The notes beneath the pieces are model-generated. The model was given only the letters and a program-made list of their open reading frames with translations, was not told the origin of the DNA and made no database searches. This document shows positions 35,456 to 46,479 of a DNA stretch of 64,000 bases, one piece after another. Location: contig QKWP01000682.1 in the NCBI GenBank assembly GCA_003550325.1, forward strand, positions 5,253 to 69,252. The letters are read 5' to 3'. The position numbers were made by a program, and so were the translations under genes. The stretch comes from Gigaspora rosea. Its lineage: Eukaryota > Glomeromycota > Glomeromycetes > Diversisporales > Gigasporaceae. Every line of letters begins with the position of its first letter. The stretch's first letter is position 1.

Positions 35456-36220
35456 GGGTGTGGTGACTTAGAGAAGTTGCCAGGTTGTCACCCCCAAGCG
35501 GCAGGTCAAAAGTTCGAATCCCACTGATAATGTTTTGAAAAATAGGCCTGTATTATGGTAACTGTGACTCAAGATCGGTTGGATAAAAATACCTGTAATC
35601 TTAGTTTCACTATCTTGAATGGAAGCTTCCGAGCGAATTGGTGTATTGTTACATCAACAAATCCAGGAAACTGAAAAAACAGAAACCCCTTGGTAAATCC
35701 CAAGTAAGGAGGTAGATAGACGGCTACGATGGTGCTACCGGAAGAGATAGGTGCCAGGCCAGAAAACGAACTTTACAAGGGTTGTAGTAGGCGATATCAG
35801 TGGTTTACAAAATCCAGACTGCGAGTATATGGGTAAAGCCGTAGCATTGATTGCTAAAAGAAACTGTATGATTAATTATGTGGGACATGTATCGTACTGG
35901 TAAAATTCTATGTCAACTAGTTTGGTTGGCATAGTGCGGCAGGTCATTCCTGGGAATTCATTAAAAAGAGGTGTCATGCCGGGCAATGTCGGAGGTTAAG
36001 TATTAGGGGATAGATAGGTTTAGGGATAATGAGAATTTAAAATAGGCAATTCCCATAGTTGGGTTGCAGGTATGGCAACTATTATGGAACCTTAGGGCAG
36101 ACCACTTAAATTAGACACCCGAAAAGCGTATGTGTGGCTAGTTGTATTCTGTAAAAGTACATATATCTTAAAAATTCTAATAAAACACTTGTTGGCGAGA
36201 CTGCCAAAGTTTAAAAAATA
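35456..36220 (+). repeat. tRNA-headed retroposon, copy 2
   Basis: It begins GGGTGTGGTGACTTAGAGAA and has AAAAGTTCGAATCCCACTG as a B-box-like block at about 35508-35526. It matches copies 1 and 3 through CCAAGTAAGGAGGT, TTACAAGGG, GGGTTGCAGGTATGGCAACT and GTGGCTAGTTGTATTCTG, and ends near CTGCCAAAGTTTAAAAAA. The satellite sequence TATAAATCYGGATA lies on both sides, consistent with a target duplication of about 13 bp, though the satellite context weakens this. Confidence 0.8.
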
Positions 36221-36364
36221 TATATATATATATATAAATCCGGATATAAATATCCAGCAAACTCATATGATCATGAAATGATTTCTTGTTATTTTTTCAT
36301 GTGTTTTAAATTAAAACTCAGCGAGCGACTCCCTACCAATCATGATAAATTGCCAGAAAACACC

Positions 36365-36460
36365 AAAATTGTCGAATACAGTCATTTGGCAAATTATTGG
36401 CTACACATGCCGCAAAGCGGCACGTGATCATTTGCCAAATTACCATTATTCTACAATTTT
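36365..36460. repeat. 96-bp hairpin with GC-rich apex
   Basis: AAAATTGTCGAATA pairs with TATTCTACAATTTT, ATTTGGCAAAT pairs with ATTTGCCAAAT, and the apex TGCCGC-AAA-GCGGCA (36408-36422) is a perfect 6-bp GC-rich stem with a 3-nt loop. Confidence 0.85.
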
Positions 36461-36546
36461 TGACCAATATTGTATACATATCTGAATACATATTTGGATA
36501 TAAATACATATCCAGATATAAATACATATCCAGATATAAATATATA

Positions 36547-36887
36547 CAGTCTACCCTCCATAAATGCAACCTCCATAAATGCAATACCTCTCTAATTGCA
36601 CGTTTTTTCTATTCCGTAAAATGTTATTAGTGCTAAATGCACGTTCTATATTCTGTAAATGCACGTTCTCTTGAATAACATTTTATATCACACTAACTTC
36701 CCTAAATGCACATGGCCAATCAAATTTTAGTATTTAAGATAGGTTATACAGTTTTGGTAGAAGTTACACAAACTTGATGATCTAATTTTTAAAAGCTGCA
36801 ATTTAATTGGCTCTCTTTAAATGCAAACCTCCCTAAATGCACGTTGTAGGCTTGTCCCTACGAGTTGCATTTATGGAGGGTTGACTG
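36547..36887. mobile_element. pogo/Tc1-type MITE, 341 bp
   Basis: Ends CAGTCTACCCTCCATAAATG and inverted CAGTCAACCCTCCATAAATG with TA on both sides (36545-36546 and 36888-36889). The interior repeats YCTAAATGCACGT words. It has no coding capacity and is inserted in the palindromic satellite. Confidence 0.9.
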
Positions 36888-37070
36888 TATCAGATATAAA
36901 TATATCCGGATATATATATATCCAGATATATTTTCTATCTGGATATATTTTCTATCCGGATATATTTTCTATCCAGATATATTTTCTATCCAGATTCAAA
37001 AAATAGATCATTATTTATTTAAAATCCGGATTAATCCGGATATAAATATATATCCGGATTCAACTACTAT

Positions 37071-37487
37071 CTCTAGAAATAATGCACAGAGGTAAAATTA
37101 CGATTTCAGTCTAAATTAAGCTCAAAATGGGCCACTATTGTAAATAATGCCTATGCACATTATTTTGCAACAACACAGTAATATTAAATGTTATATTTAA
37201 CTTTTTAATAATCATAAAATCTGATTTGCTAATTGGAATATCAGATATGGGTAAGTGGGGTAGGCTTACAGTAAACAAAAATCTGCTAATTTCTGGAAGC
37301 TCTCTTATATGATATTGGATAGTTATTGAGAATAAAAGTGACTATTTGATTAGAAATTACAAGAAGCCTAATAATGAATTTCTTATAAGTCGATTATAAA
37401 TTTTTGTATATATAACCTGGTTACTTATAAATTTTTGTATATATGTACCTGATTATTTATAAATTTTAGTACATTTATATCTGGTTA
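37071..37487. other. intergenic DNA
   Basis: No gene recognised. Contains GCACATTATTTTG words and a near-tandem TTATAAATTTTTGTATATAT repeat (37396-37465). Confidence 0.45.
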
Positions 37488-37646
37488 GGGTGCTGACATT
37501 TATTATCTAATATCCATTTACTATAGGGCTTACCCCCATCTCCAGGTAAATTCTATAAATAGAATTTTGCCCAATAAAATTTAACTAAGGTAAGATTTTT
37601 CTTGACCCCCACTCCCTAAAATATTACCTAATAAATGTCAGCTCCC
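37488..37646. mobile_element. PIF/Harbinger-type MITE, 159 bp
   Basis: Ends GGGTGCTGACATTTATTA and inverted GGGAGCTGACATTTATTA, with 3-bp TTA on both sides (37485-37487 and 37647-37649). The TTA duplication and G-rich ends are typical of PIF/Harbinger elements. No coding sequence. Confidence 0.85.
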
Positions 37647-37649
37647 TTA

Positions 37650-38404
37650 TGCACCTGATTAGGCAATATAAAGTTGATTGTTCATTTTGCATTACCACTG
37701 ATCCATTTTTTCAATTTTCAAAATTTTTTTTAGATCTCAATTGTGCCAATTGAGAAAATAAAAAAATTACTCTTGCATGACCTTAGATGTGAACATTATT
37801 CTATTAATTTATAGTAAATTAAAAAAATCAGACTAACTGACCCAGTTTTCAGATTCAAGTAATGCAAAATGAAAATCAATTACATGGTCTTATTTATAAA
37901 TTTTTATTCAATTATATAATTTGATTACTTTGCTACTATTATAATTTTTAAATATAATAATATTATAAAACAAATTGATAAATTAAAGCAAATTTGAATT
38001 GATAAATTTAATAATTTAAGATTCAAATAATGGTTTAAAAGTAGGCAAAATCTATATAAACATTTTTATTTATAACAAATGCAGTAAGATTTATACAAAA
38101 TGATTATTATTTTAACAAGAAATTATTTTCCTATAATGATTTTTATTTATGTTTTATTAAATGTAAAAAATTCAGGAACTCTACTCGATTCCGTGAATCT
38201 CATGCAGAACCATGTATCATGCACATAATTTTTAAAAACCAGAATTTGGCCATTAGTCACTACTTTCTCACTATATGCATTAATTTGTATTCACATTTTT
38301 TTATATTAAGTTTATAGTCAATTAGAGTTTTGAAATATTAACTGTTAACAACTCAGTTTTTTTTATCGACCTGGGTGATCTAACAGTTAACCTGTGGGTG
38401 ACGA
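37650..38404. other. intergenic DNA
   Basis: AT-rich sequence with no gene, repeat boundary or RNA gene that I can support. Confidence 0.5.
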
Positions 38405-38690
38405 GTATGTATTATTTTGCTGACAATCACTTCACGAAATAACATTTTACCGACAAATGCTCACTGACAGTTAATTTTACCAACAGTTTGTTTTACCAAA
38501 GTTCATTTCACTGACAAGTTTTTTTTCAAAAAGCACACTAACTTTAGCCCTAATTCTACCTAATTCTACCTGATCCTAAAGACAATGACCAGAATTACTT
38601 TGTCAGTGAAATGAGCTTCGGTAAAATAAACTGTCGGTAAAATGAACGTGTCGGTGAATAATTGTCAGTGAAATGTTATGTTGGTTGATT
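38405..38690 (-). mobile_element. fold-back MITE, copy B
   Basis: Reverse-complement copy of the element at 24615-24890. The core AAAGCACACTAACTTTAGCC ... GACCAGAATTACTTTGTCAG matches inverted copy A, and both arms carry CACTGACAA and TTTTACCGACA words in opposite orientations. The repeated words are less decayed here than in copy A. Confidence 0.75.
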
Positions 38691-40160
38691 AATTGATTGC
38701 CACCCGTGAGTGATGAACCATGTGGTACCTTTTTTTAACTGATCTGTTTCATCTGGGTGGCACATTGTCTATCTGTTGGGAACCTGAATAAAAATTTTTT
38801 AGATGGATCAATTCACTATGTAGGCAATAATATAAAAATGTTAGACAAAACAGAAGTAAAATCAAAATAAATAAGAAGTTTTCTTAAAATCATCCTGGAT
38901 GATTTTATTAAAAATCATTTATGATCATCTAACATATAACCGATCGATGATTATCTATGATAATTGATTCTTTTTTTTATTTTTTTTATTTTAGTATACA
39001 TGTCTAACATTAACCTCTTATTTTATTTTTATTTAACCATTAATGCAGTAATGGCATTATTATTGGAGCCATCATCATTGAAGTTATCACAGAAGTCGTC
39101 ATAGGTGCCATATTGCCTTATAGGTGATAGGTGAGTATTGTATTATGCATTTGAATTGCTTTGGGTTTGCTGCCTTTTAATTTACTTCTGGTTTCGCTGG
39201 TGTTTTTTCTTGCTGTTGTATTTTTAACCTTCTTCCTTTTTTTCAGTTTCAGTCTTGCATCACTTGCTTTGGTACTGCTGCTATGGTAGGTGTCGTGTTA
39301 TTGTGATTATTGTATTGTTTTAGGTGGATTTTGTCATTGTTTTGTCACATTATTTGTGTTGTTTTGAAGTGGATTTCATCATTTTTGTGTCGCTGAGGTT
39401 TTTCTTTGTTGTTGCATATCTAACCCTACTGTTCTTTCTATAATTGTTGGTTTTGCAGCACTTGCTTTGGTGTCGCCTAGGTGTTGTGTATTGCTGGTGA
39501 TTTTTGTTGCATTTTCTTTCCGTAATCGTTGGTTTCAATTTCATGCTATTCGTTTTAACACAGCAATTATTGCTTTTGGGGTGGATTTTATTGTTTGATT
39601 TACTATGGTGTCATTGGTGCTTTTTATTTGGTGCATATATAATCTTCTCACTTTCCTTCTGTAGTCATTATTTGTGTCAGTTTTATGTGACTTTATAAGT
39701 GGATGTTGCCATTATTTGTGTTGCCTTTGTGGTGACCATTTCGTCATTATTGGAGGTGTCATTGTTTTTGATATAGTTTTTGACATCTTTTCTCTTGGTG
39801 CTGTCGTTTAAAAACGTTCATCAAGCTAGTTAGTAGGTTAGAGTGAATTAGTTAGTAGGGTTTTTTTCTATTTTTTAGTAAAATAAATATGCTGTAGCGG
39901 AGGCGACAGCTGTAGCAGAAGCATAAACTATTCTTTGCAAAGCAAAGGATAACTAACAATGTCTTTTCAATTAATAAATATTATTGCATTATATTAATTT
40001 GCGCTGTACGTACTAATGTCAATGCAAAATTGTTATATATGCGATATAATTAGCTAATTTATGCAGATTGATGATCATGTGATACTACGATATGCTAGGG
40101 ATAGTATTTAATAATATCATCCAGGATAGTATTTAGAAATGTTCAATAAATAAATATATA
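38691..40160. other. intergenic DNA including a G/T-rich tract
   Basis: From about 39050 to 39800 the plus strand is strongly G+T-rich, with degenerate words such as TTGCTTTGGTGTCG, TGTTGTTGCATA and TTGGTTT(T/C)A recurring irregularly. Open frames over it lack any domain. Flanks are ordinary AT-rich sequence. Confidence 0.5.
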
Positions 40161-40403
40161 GGGGCGTTAATAAAAACTAGTCAAATTGTTTCTAAGTAAA
40201 TTTTTTTTAAACTTTAGATTAAACTATCTTAGCAACTATTAAACCAATCTTGATAAAAAATGGTTTATTTTAATCCTATATGGTTCTAGAATTAAAATAA
40301 AAAATTTTTATCAAAATTGGTTTAATAGTTGTTAAGATATTTCAATCTAAAGTTTAAAAAAATTACTAAAAATGATTTGCCTGGTTTCTGTTAATGCCAC
40401 CCC
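40161..40403. mobile_element. fold-back MITE, 243 bp
   Basis: Ends GGGGCGTTAATAAAAAC and inverted GGGGTGGCATTAACAGAAAC. Most of the element folds back: TTTTTTTAAACTTTAGATT pairs with AATCTAAAGTTTAAAAAAA, and AACTATTAAACCAAT with ATTGGTTTAATAGTT. Flanks share ATATA, a possible target duplication. No coding capacity. Confidence 0.8.
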
Positions 40404-40537
40404 ATATAATCAAATATATTAAAATTGATATTCTAAATATAGAATCAAAAAATATTTTTTAGCAATAAATATTAATTGTAAATTGGCATAACAAAAAATT
40501 AATTACCATATACTTACAAAACAAGCTAGTAAATAAT

Positions 40538-41389
40538 TCCAAGGGGGACCATTCTTGGGTACACAAACTGCAGATCACTTACGAAAAGCCTGATAAGTGA
40601 TGACCAATCAAATTTTTGTTTTTTAGAAATAAAAAATAATTAAAAAATGCGAAAATAAAAAAAAACAATAATAACTAGAAAAATATTAAAATTTAAATTT
40701 AAATTAATTTCCTGAATGCTATTGAGACGTGCAAACATGCTTTTTTTTATTAATTCGTTTATATATAACTAAATCAACTAAGTTTTCATAATAAAAATTT
40801 TGTAATTCTATACGATCAACTTATATCTAATCCAAAACCTATATATTTTACATAATCTCTCAATACAACTATTATAATTAGATATTAATACAATTAATGC
40901 ATAGATAATTAACTTTGATTCTTATTACAACCTAAACAATATTAAAAAAATTATATAGTTAATTATCTATAATTTACTATATAATTGGAATATTTCTACG
41001 TATATAATATATATAATAATAATTAAATAAACTTAAATAAGCTTGTATACTACCTTACCTTCACTGAATCATTACCTCTTGGTTTTACTTTTTTTCCCTT
41101 CATTTTATATACAAAATTTAGTTAAAATAGTGGTTTTATACTTTGAACTATATACTTTTTAAACGTAACTTTACTAAGAGGTAGCGACATAACAGTGTGG
41201 AATTAACTAGGATTAAAAAAATATGTTGTAGTGCGGCTCGAATACTTCAAGTTTGCTTAGAAGACTTTTTGTCTTTCATAGCAGAATTAAGTTATGCGAG
41301 CTTCCTAAAAAAGTATTGTAAAACAATATAAAAAAAGCTTTTATCAATTGTGTAACTGATCTACAAATGATGGGACAGTCCCCCTTGGA
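40538..41389. mobile_element. Mutator-type non-autonomous element, 852 bp, 10-bp TSD
   Basis: Ends TCCAAGGGGGACCATTC and inverted TCCAAGGGGGACTGTCC, flanked by an exact 10-bp duplication AGTAAATAAT (40528-40537 and 41390-41399). A 9-11-bp duplication points to Mutator-like elements. Short paired words (GCAGATCA / TGATCTAC) continue inside the ends. On the minus strand near 41047-41110 it reads MKGKKVKPRGNDSVK before GTAAGG, a possible captured or residual first exon. Otherwise no coding capacity. Confidence 0.8.
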
Positions 41390-41484
41390 AGTAAATAATT
41401 AATATATTTATATAATAGTATAAATAGTACTAAACAAAGAATTTGATCTTTAATAATAATATAATGTTTTTTTTTTTTTTTTTT

Positions 41485-42256
41485 NNNNNNNNNNNNNNNN
41501 NNNNNNNNNNNNNNNNNNNNNNNNNNNNNNNNNNNNNNNNNNNNNNNNNNNNNNNNNNNNNNNNNNNNNNNNNNNNNNNNNNNNNNNNNNNNNNNNNNNN
41601 NNNNNNNNNNNNNNNNNNNNNNNNNNNNNNNNNNNNNNNNNNNNNNNNNNNNNNNNNNNNNNNNNNNNNNNNNNNNNNNNNNNNNNNNNNNNNNNNNNNN
41701 NNNNNNNNNNNNNNNNNNNNNNNNNNNNNNNNNNNNNNNNNNNNNNNNNNNNNNNNNNNNNNNNNNNNNNNNNNNNNNNNNNNNNNNNNNNNNNNNNNNN
41801 NNNNNNNNNNNNNNNNNNNNNNNNNNNNNNNNNNNNNNNNNNNNNNNNNNNNNNNNNNNNNNNNNNNNNNNNNNNNNNNNNNNNNNNNNNNNNNNNNNNN
41901 NNNNNNNNNNNNNNNNNNNNNNNNNNNNNNNNNNNNNNNNNNNNNNNNNNNNNNNNNNNNNNNNNNNNNNNNNNNNNNNNNNNNNNNNNNNNNNNNNNNN
42001 NNNNNNNNNNNNNNNNNNNNNNNNNNNNNNNNNNNNNNNNNNNNNNNNNNNNNNNNNNNNNNNNNNNNNNNNNNNNNNNNNNNNNNNNNNNNNNNNNNNN
42101 NNNNNNNNNNNNNNNNNNNNNNNNNNNNNNNNNNNNNNNNNNNNNNNNNNNNNNNNNNNNNNNNNNNNNNNNNNNNNNNNNNNNNNNNNNNNNNNNNNNN
42201 NNNNNNNNNNNNNNNNNNNNNNNNNNNNNNNNNNNNNNNNNNNNNNNNNNNNNNNN
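41485..42256. other. assembly gap (772 N)
   Basis: Unsequenced run of N preceded by an 18-base poly-T. Frames crossing it are artefacts. Confidence 1.
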
Positions 42257-42640
42257 GAGCTCTACAACTTTCAATTAGTGGACATGTATCGTTAACTTAG
42301 TACGAAAAAATATTTAGATGGAAGCACTTCACATTTCGCCTATAGGATCACTTTCCAGTTGACAGGCGGATTATCAATTAATAGATAATTTTAAATATAC
42401 GTGAATATGAAAATTGGCCAATTAGATTATATAATCCATATTTAGTTAAAAATTGGTGACTATAATGAGGGTTTTTTATTAATAAAATTGTTAAAAAATC
42501 AAATTTTCATGGTGATAGTGATTATAAGCAATTTGTGACTATAATGAGGTTTTTTTACTATGTTTGAGTCCGTCGCACAAAATCGGGTGCTTAAATAGAG
42601 GTGTGACTATATGGGGTGTGACTATAGGGAGGTCTGACTG
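42257..42640. mobile_element. right part of a pogo-type MITE, left end in gap
   Basis: The right end reads TATAGGGAGGTCTGACTG followed by TA (42641-42642). Words GTGACTATAATGAGG and GTGACTATA recur at 42450-42625. Inverted, the end is CAGTCAGACCTCCCTATAG, close to the ends at 2667 and 36547. The left end is not visible and may lie in the N run. Confidence 0.55.
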
Positions 42641-42642
42641 TA

Positions 42643-43109
42643 TCTATAATCTTTAAATATTTCTGAGCTTTAAATATAATTCAATAATAAACAAATTATT
42701 TATAACTAAATTAATTGACTTGTTATTAGCTTATTGTGATAATTAAATATTTTATAAAAACTAAATTTACTGCAAAATATTTATGAGGATTTCTCATCTC
42801 TATTAATACACATCCGTAAGGGTTTTTTACTGACTATAATGAGAAAACTATACAAGTCATCGACACCTAAATTAAGTAGATACGTGTTTATGAGACAAAC
42901 CAACTATTAAAATAATTAGCTCTATCTCAACTGGATGATTTTATATAAGTGTCCTGAGAATTTTTTGGTCTATCATTATTTACCACACTATGCATAATTT
43001 TAAAAATATCACAAATTGTTGGACAAATATCTCGTACAAAATCAAGTGTTAAATAAAAATAAAAAAATCAATACCTATATAAACACAATAAAAATAGTCA
43101 TAACTGCTT
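42643..43109. other. intergenic DNA
   Basis: No gene recognised. Sequence downstream of the kinase pseudogene on its strand. Confidence 0.5.
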
Positions 43110-45393
43110 ACCTTTTATTAAAATATCTTTATATTCCTGTGAGAATTCTTGCGATAATTTCTTAATAGAGTTCTTTTAAATCACTATTTTGATTATGGAG
43201 GATCATTTCTTTTAATTCTTTTAATTTACTAGGATCGTCATGTTCTTTATAAGGAGGTTTTCATTTAAAGTCTCCCAGATTAATGTCCCGAAACTAAATT
43301 AAAATACAAATTTAACTATTACTCATAATACAATAATTTATGAATAAAGTTTTCTTTGTAAACATTTGATATGACATTGATCAAAACCTATTCTTGCTAT
43401 AATTGATTTCAATCTTGCATATTTTAAATTAATACTCATAGAATTTTGATCATGTCATTACAGCATAATTTGAAATGATCTATTAATAGCAGGTCAAATG
43501 ATGGATCCATTAAAGTATGACCCGTTTGAATTATAAAAGCAAACAGCTGTATTACGTAACTCAATTTGATATATACATTTAAAAGCTTACCTACCTACTT
43601 TATATCGAGAATCGTATGGACCTTGCATACTAGGTTCTCATTTTAATAATTCTGGTTCTGATATTATCTCGATTGATATAGATTTTTTGAGAAACGTCCG
43701 ACATTAATCTACTAAAATCAAAATTCGTAATTTTAGCTATATTATTTATGACAATAATATTTTTGGATTTAATATCATGATGCAGCACTTGTACTGCATT
43801 TAAAAACACTAAACCTTTACAAATATCTAATGCGAAACTTAATTTATTCCGATAATTTAAGCCATTTCGTGCCATAAATTCCTTTAAATTTCCACATTCA
43901 GACCATTCTTTAGCAAAATATATTAAATGAGATGTTTCATATTTAATAATTCTGCAAAAGCTAGCTACGTTTGGTAAACCCTCCAATCTTTTTAAAAATG
44001 TTGCTTGAGTATATATATCTTTCTTTCGATTTGAATAAAATTTCTTGCAGAATACATCACATATTTTCAGATGGTTATCACAATTAATACTATCTAAAAT
44101 TATTGTCGGTTAGATAAATAATTCATCACTATTAAACCCATTTAAAATCATTGTCTGTTCGTCGATTTATTTTCTGATAGATTAGATTATTAGCAAGTTG
44201 GCCCTAAATTACTTTGAACATGGTGTTGACATCTTTAAAATCGCATCGAATTGCCTGTACAAACTAAAATTTCTAATTAAAGTTAATCTTTTAATGTATA
44301 AATAAATACATTAAACAAATAAATACCTTTGTTGTCTTTTTAATTTCGCCGTATACAATTTCAATTTTAGATTCTTGGTTTTGGTTAAATTCTTGTTTTG
44401 GAAGAGAGATGCCATTGAACATTAAATCTTTTAATAGTTTAGTAGCTTTATTGTTTATCCCTTCCAAAATAATCACAGAATTTATTTTTTGAATATAAAG
44501 TGCTAATCCTCTGATATTAGAAATATTTTCAATAAATTTTCAATATTTACAACATTACGTTCTAGGAGAATAAATTTGTGGTGTGTTATAGATATATTGG
44601 GATTTTCTATCGAACACTCTAGAATATTCATATTATGCCTAGCTGTTTCAATACATAAATATAATTCTTTACAGATTTTTTTATTGAGTTGCGCGGCTTT
44701 ATAAGAATTTTTAATATCTGAAACAAGCTGTCCAAACTTTTCAAATGATTAAAAAATCGGGGAAGCTCGTAAATAGCTCTATGCCTTTAATTGTATCAGG
44801 TTCTACATTTGATGGTGACGTAATAATAGTTTCAATGTCCATTTGATTAGGTGATCCTACAATAATCAATTTCAAATAAAAATCACGATATTAAGAATAT
44901 TACGTGAAACATAAATTATCCAAATAATTAACAAACCTGGCGATTTATCCTTGCTTTCTTCAGAATAAATCGGTGTTTGTTCAATATTGTCAAGAACCTC
45001 TAGTATATCAGAAATCTCTGCGTACCTATATGAAGGATTATCTCCCCAACACTTTTCAAATATATCTTTATATGATATAGGCATTCCATCTACTGGGGTT
45101 TCTCTTGCGCCCAAACAAAGCTCTCTAGTCAAATCTTGATCTTTTCTGCAATTAAATGGTAGACGACATGCGTCTATTTCCCACATGACCACACCAAAGT
45201 TATAAATATCTGAAAGTTATGTATGCGTGTAGGAATTTAATGACTTTTTAAGTAATTTTGGACATAGGCCTGTATTCCTCGGATTTCGGATATATGCCCA
45301 TCATTTATTTCTAGAAGTAATTTCGAGAGGCCAAAATCTGCAAGAAGAGGATTATCATTATGAAGTAAAAAGTTCTTGAATGCTACAAAATCT
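43110..45393 (-). pseudogene. tandem kinase pseudogene with MLKL-like helical bundle
   Basis: Read on the minus strand. First part (about 45393-44937): kinase C-lobe only, with NFLLHNDNPLLADFGLSK, then SDIYNFGVVMWEI, GARETPVDGMPISYKDIF and KCWGDNPSYRYAEI. The N-lobe is missing upstream. An intron (about 44936-44850, GTTTGT...TAG) joins to a helical region: FEKFGQLVSDIKNSYKAA, LNKKICKELYLCIETA, and NSVIILEGINNKATKLL, which resembles the four-helix bundle before MLKL-like fungal kinases. Second kinase (about 44110-43110): CKKFYSNRKKDIYTQATF, FAKEWSECGNLKEFMARNG, LHHDIKSKNIIV (HRD is HHD) and AKITNFDFSR (DFG altered), then PYDSRYKV, FGTLIWETLNE and PPYKEHDDPSKLKEL. Frameshifts lie near 45220, 44750, 43660 and 43275, with stops in several exons. 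The changed HRD and DFG suggest a pseudokinase even before decay. Confidence 0.75.
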
Positions 45394-46471
45394 GCAAATT
45401 AAGGAAACAATGCTTAATACTTATTTATAAATTAACTAGTACATGATCATGTGGCGGCTTCGCCGCCAGGTATGATTTGATATCGGTCATGTTAAACATT
45501 ATAAATAAGTTCAACTTTTTTAAAATTCGAAAGATTCGGTTTGATATACCTGGATAAGTCTTTATTGATTTGCGATCTTAGATATGATTTATGTATAATT
45601 GAAACGAAAGGATATAGTCTTAGAAATAGTATAAGATGTTATGCTGGGTATCAATGTAAGAAGTTGCGTATTTAATGTATGGTATTGGTTGGTGGTTTCC
45701 CGGGCTGCATAATGTAAGTGGGCGCTAACTTGAAAGCGACTATCATAAATAGAGATTGTCGATAACCCGTTGATAATATGGTGTAAAGCTGACGTTACTG
45801 ATTATTAATTATAAATGATGCAAAAATGACGTTAATAATCAATGGGATAATTCAAGGTAAGAACATATTCGTTTAACGTATCTTGTTGTTATCGCCGTAA
45901 CTGTATAAATTTTTTTGGTTTTTTTTTCATTAATTCGGCTGATGACGAAGATATCCGGCGCAATTTATATTTGCTACTCCTGGGAGCATATCCCGTCTCA
46001 GCTTATACATCAATTGCACTAATGTAGCCTACAGTTTCTCAACAAAAAATCATGTAATAAAGCTTAATATCTAGCTTCGTTGGCTAGAGGCATCCAAATT
46101 ATAACACATGTTTCATGACTGTAATGCATTTCAAAGTATACGCAGCGATCACAGATCGGAACTTCGGGTCTACTAATTCCCCAAGTTCATATTAGTCGAA
46201 TGCAAATTTTGTCCCTCATTGAATGAAACAAATCATTGATCGAATGGTTTAAAAATTAATGTAAATAAAAAAAAGGATTAATTCGAATAATTGGTTTGTA
46301 ATTGCCATTTCCGTAAAGGTTAAATGTTTATTTAAAATATTTCTTCCTCACAATCGAATAAAAAAACACTTCAGAAAGTCTTTTTTTCAGCAGTTTTTAT
46401 TGAATCGTTTCATCTCAACCCGACGAAATAAATATATACGAGAGGACAGCCAAATTCTGATATTTTACTAT
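45394..46471. other. intergenic DNA, includes a GC-rich hairpin
   Basis: No kinase N-lobe or other coding sequence is seen upstream of the kinase pseudogene. The hairpin at 45452-45468 is listed separately. Confidence 0.5.
45452..45468. repeat. perfect GC-rich hairpin, 7-bp stem
   Basis: TGGCGGC-TTC-GCCGCCA. Same design (3-nt loop, short GC stem) as at 36408-36422 and in the three-copy repeat at 16703, 47372 and 48740. Confidence 0.9.
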
Positions 46472-46479
46472 AGCTCATC

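Larger units (their letters stand above)
35215..37070. repeat. palindromic ATATCCGGATATAAAT satellite, interrupted by insertions
   Basis: Blocks at about 35215-35455, 36225-36260, 36470-36545 and 36889-37070 are built of 12-20-bp units around YATCYRGATA, with ATATCCGGATAT and ATATCTGGATAT as commonest forms. The unit is itself palindromic. The blocks are separated by a tRNA-headed retroposon (35456-36220), a 96-bp hairpin (36365-36460) and a pogo-type MITE (36547-36887). Confidence 0.85.

Noticed and set aside
36333..37095. Tyr/Ile-rich frames (repeating YISRYKY, IFYPDIFS)
   Set aside because: Translation of the palindromic satellite, not protein repeats.
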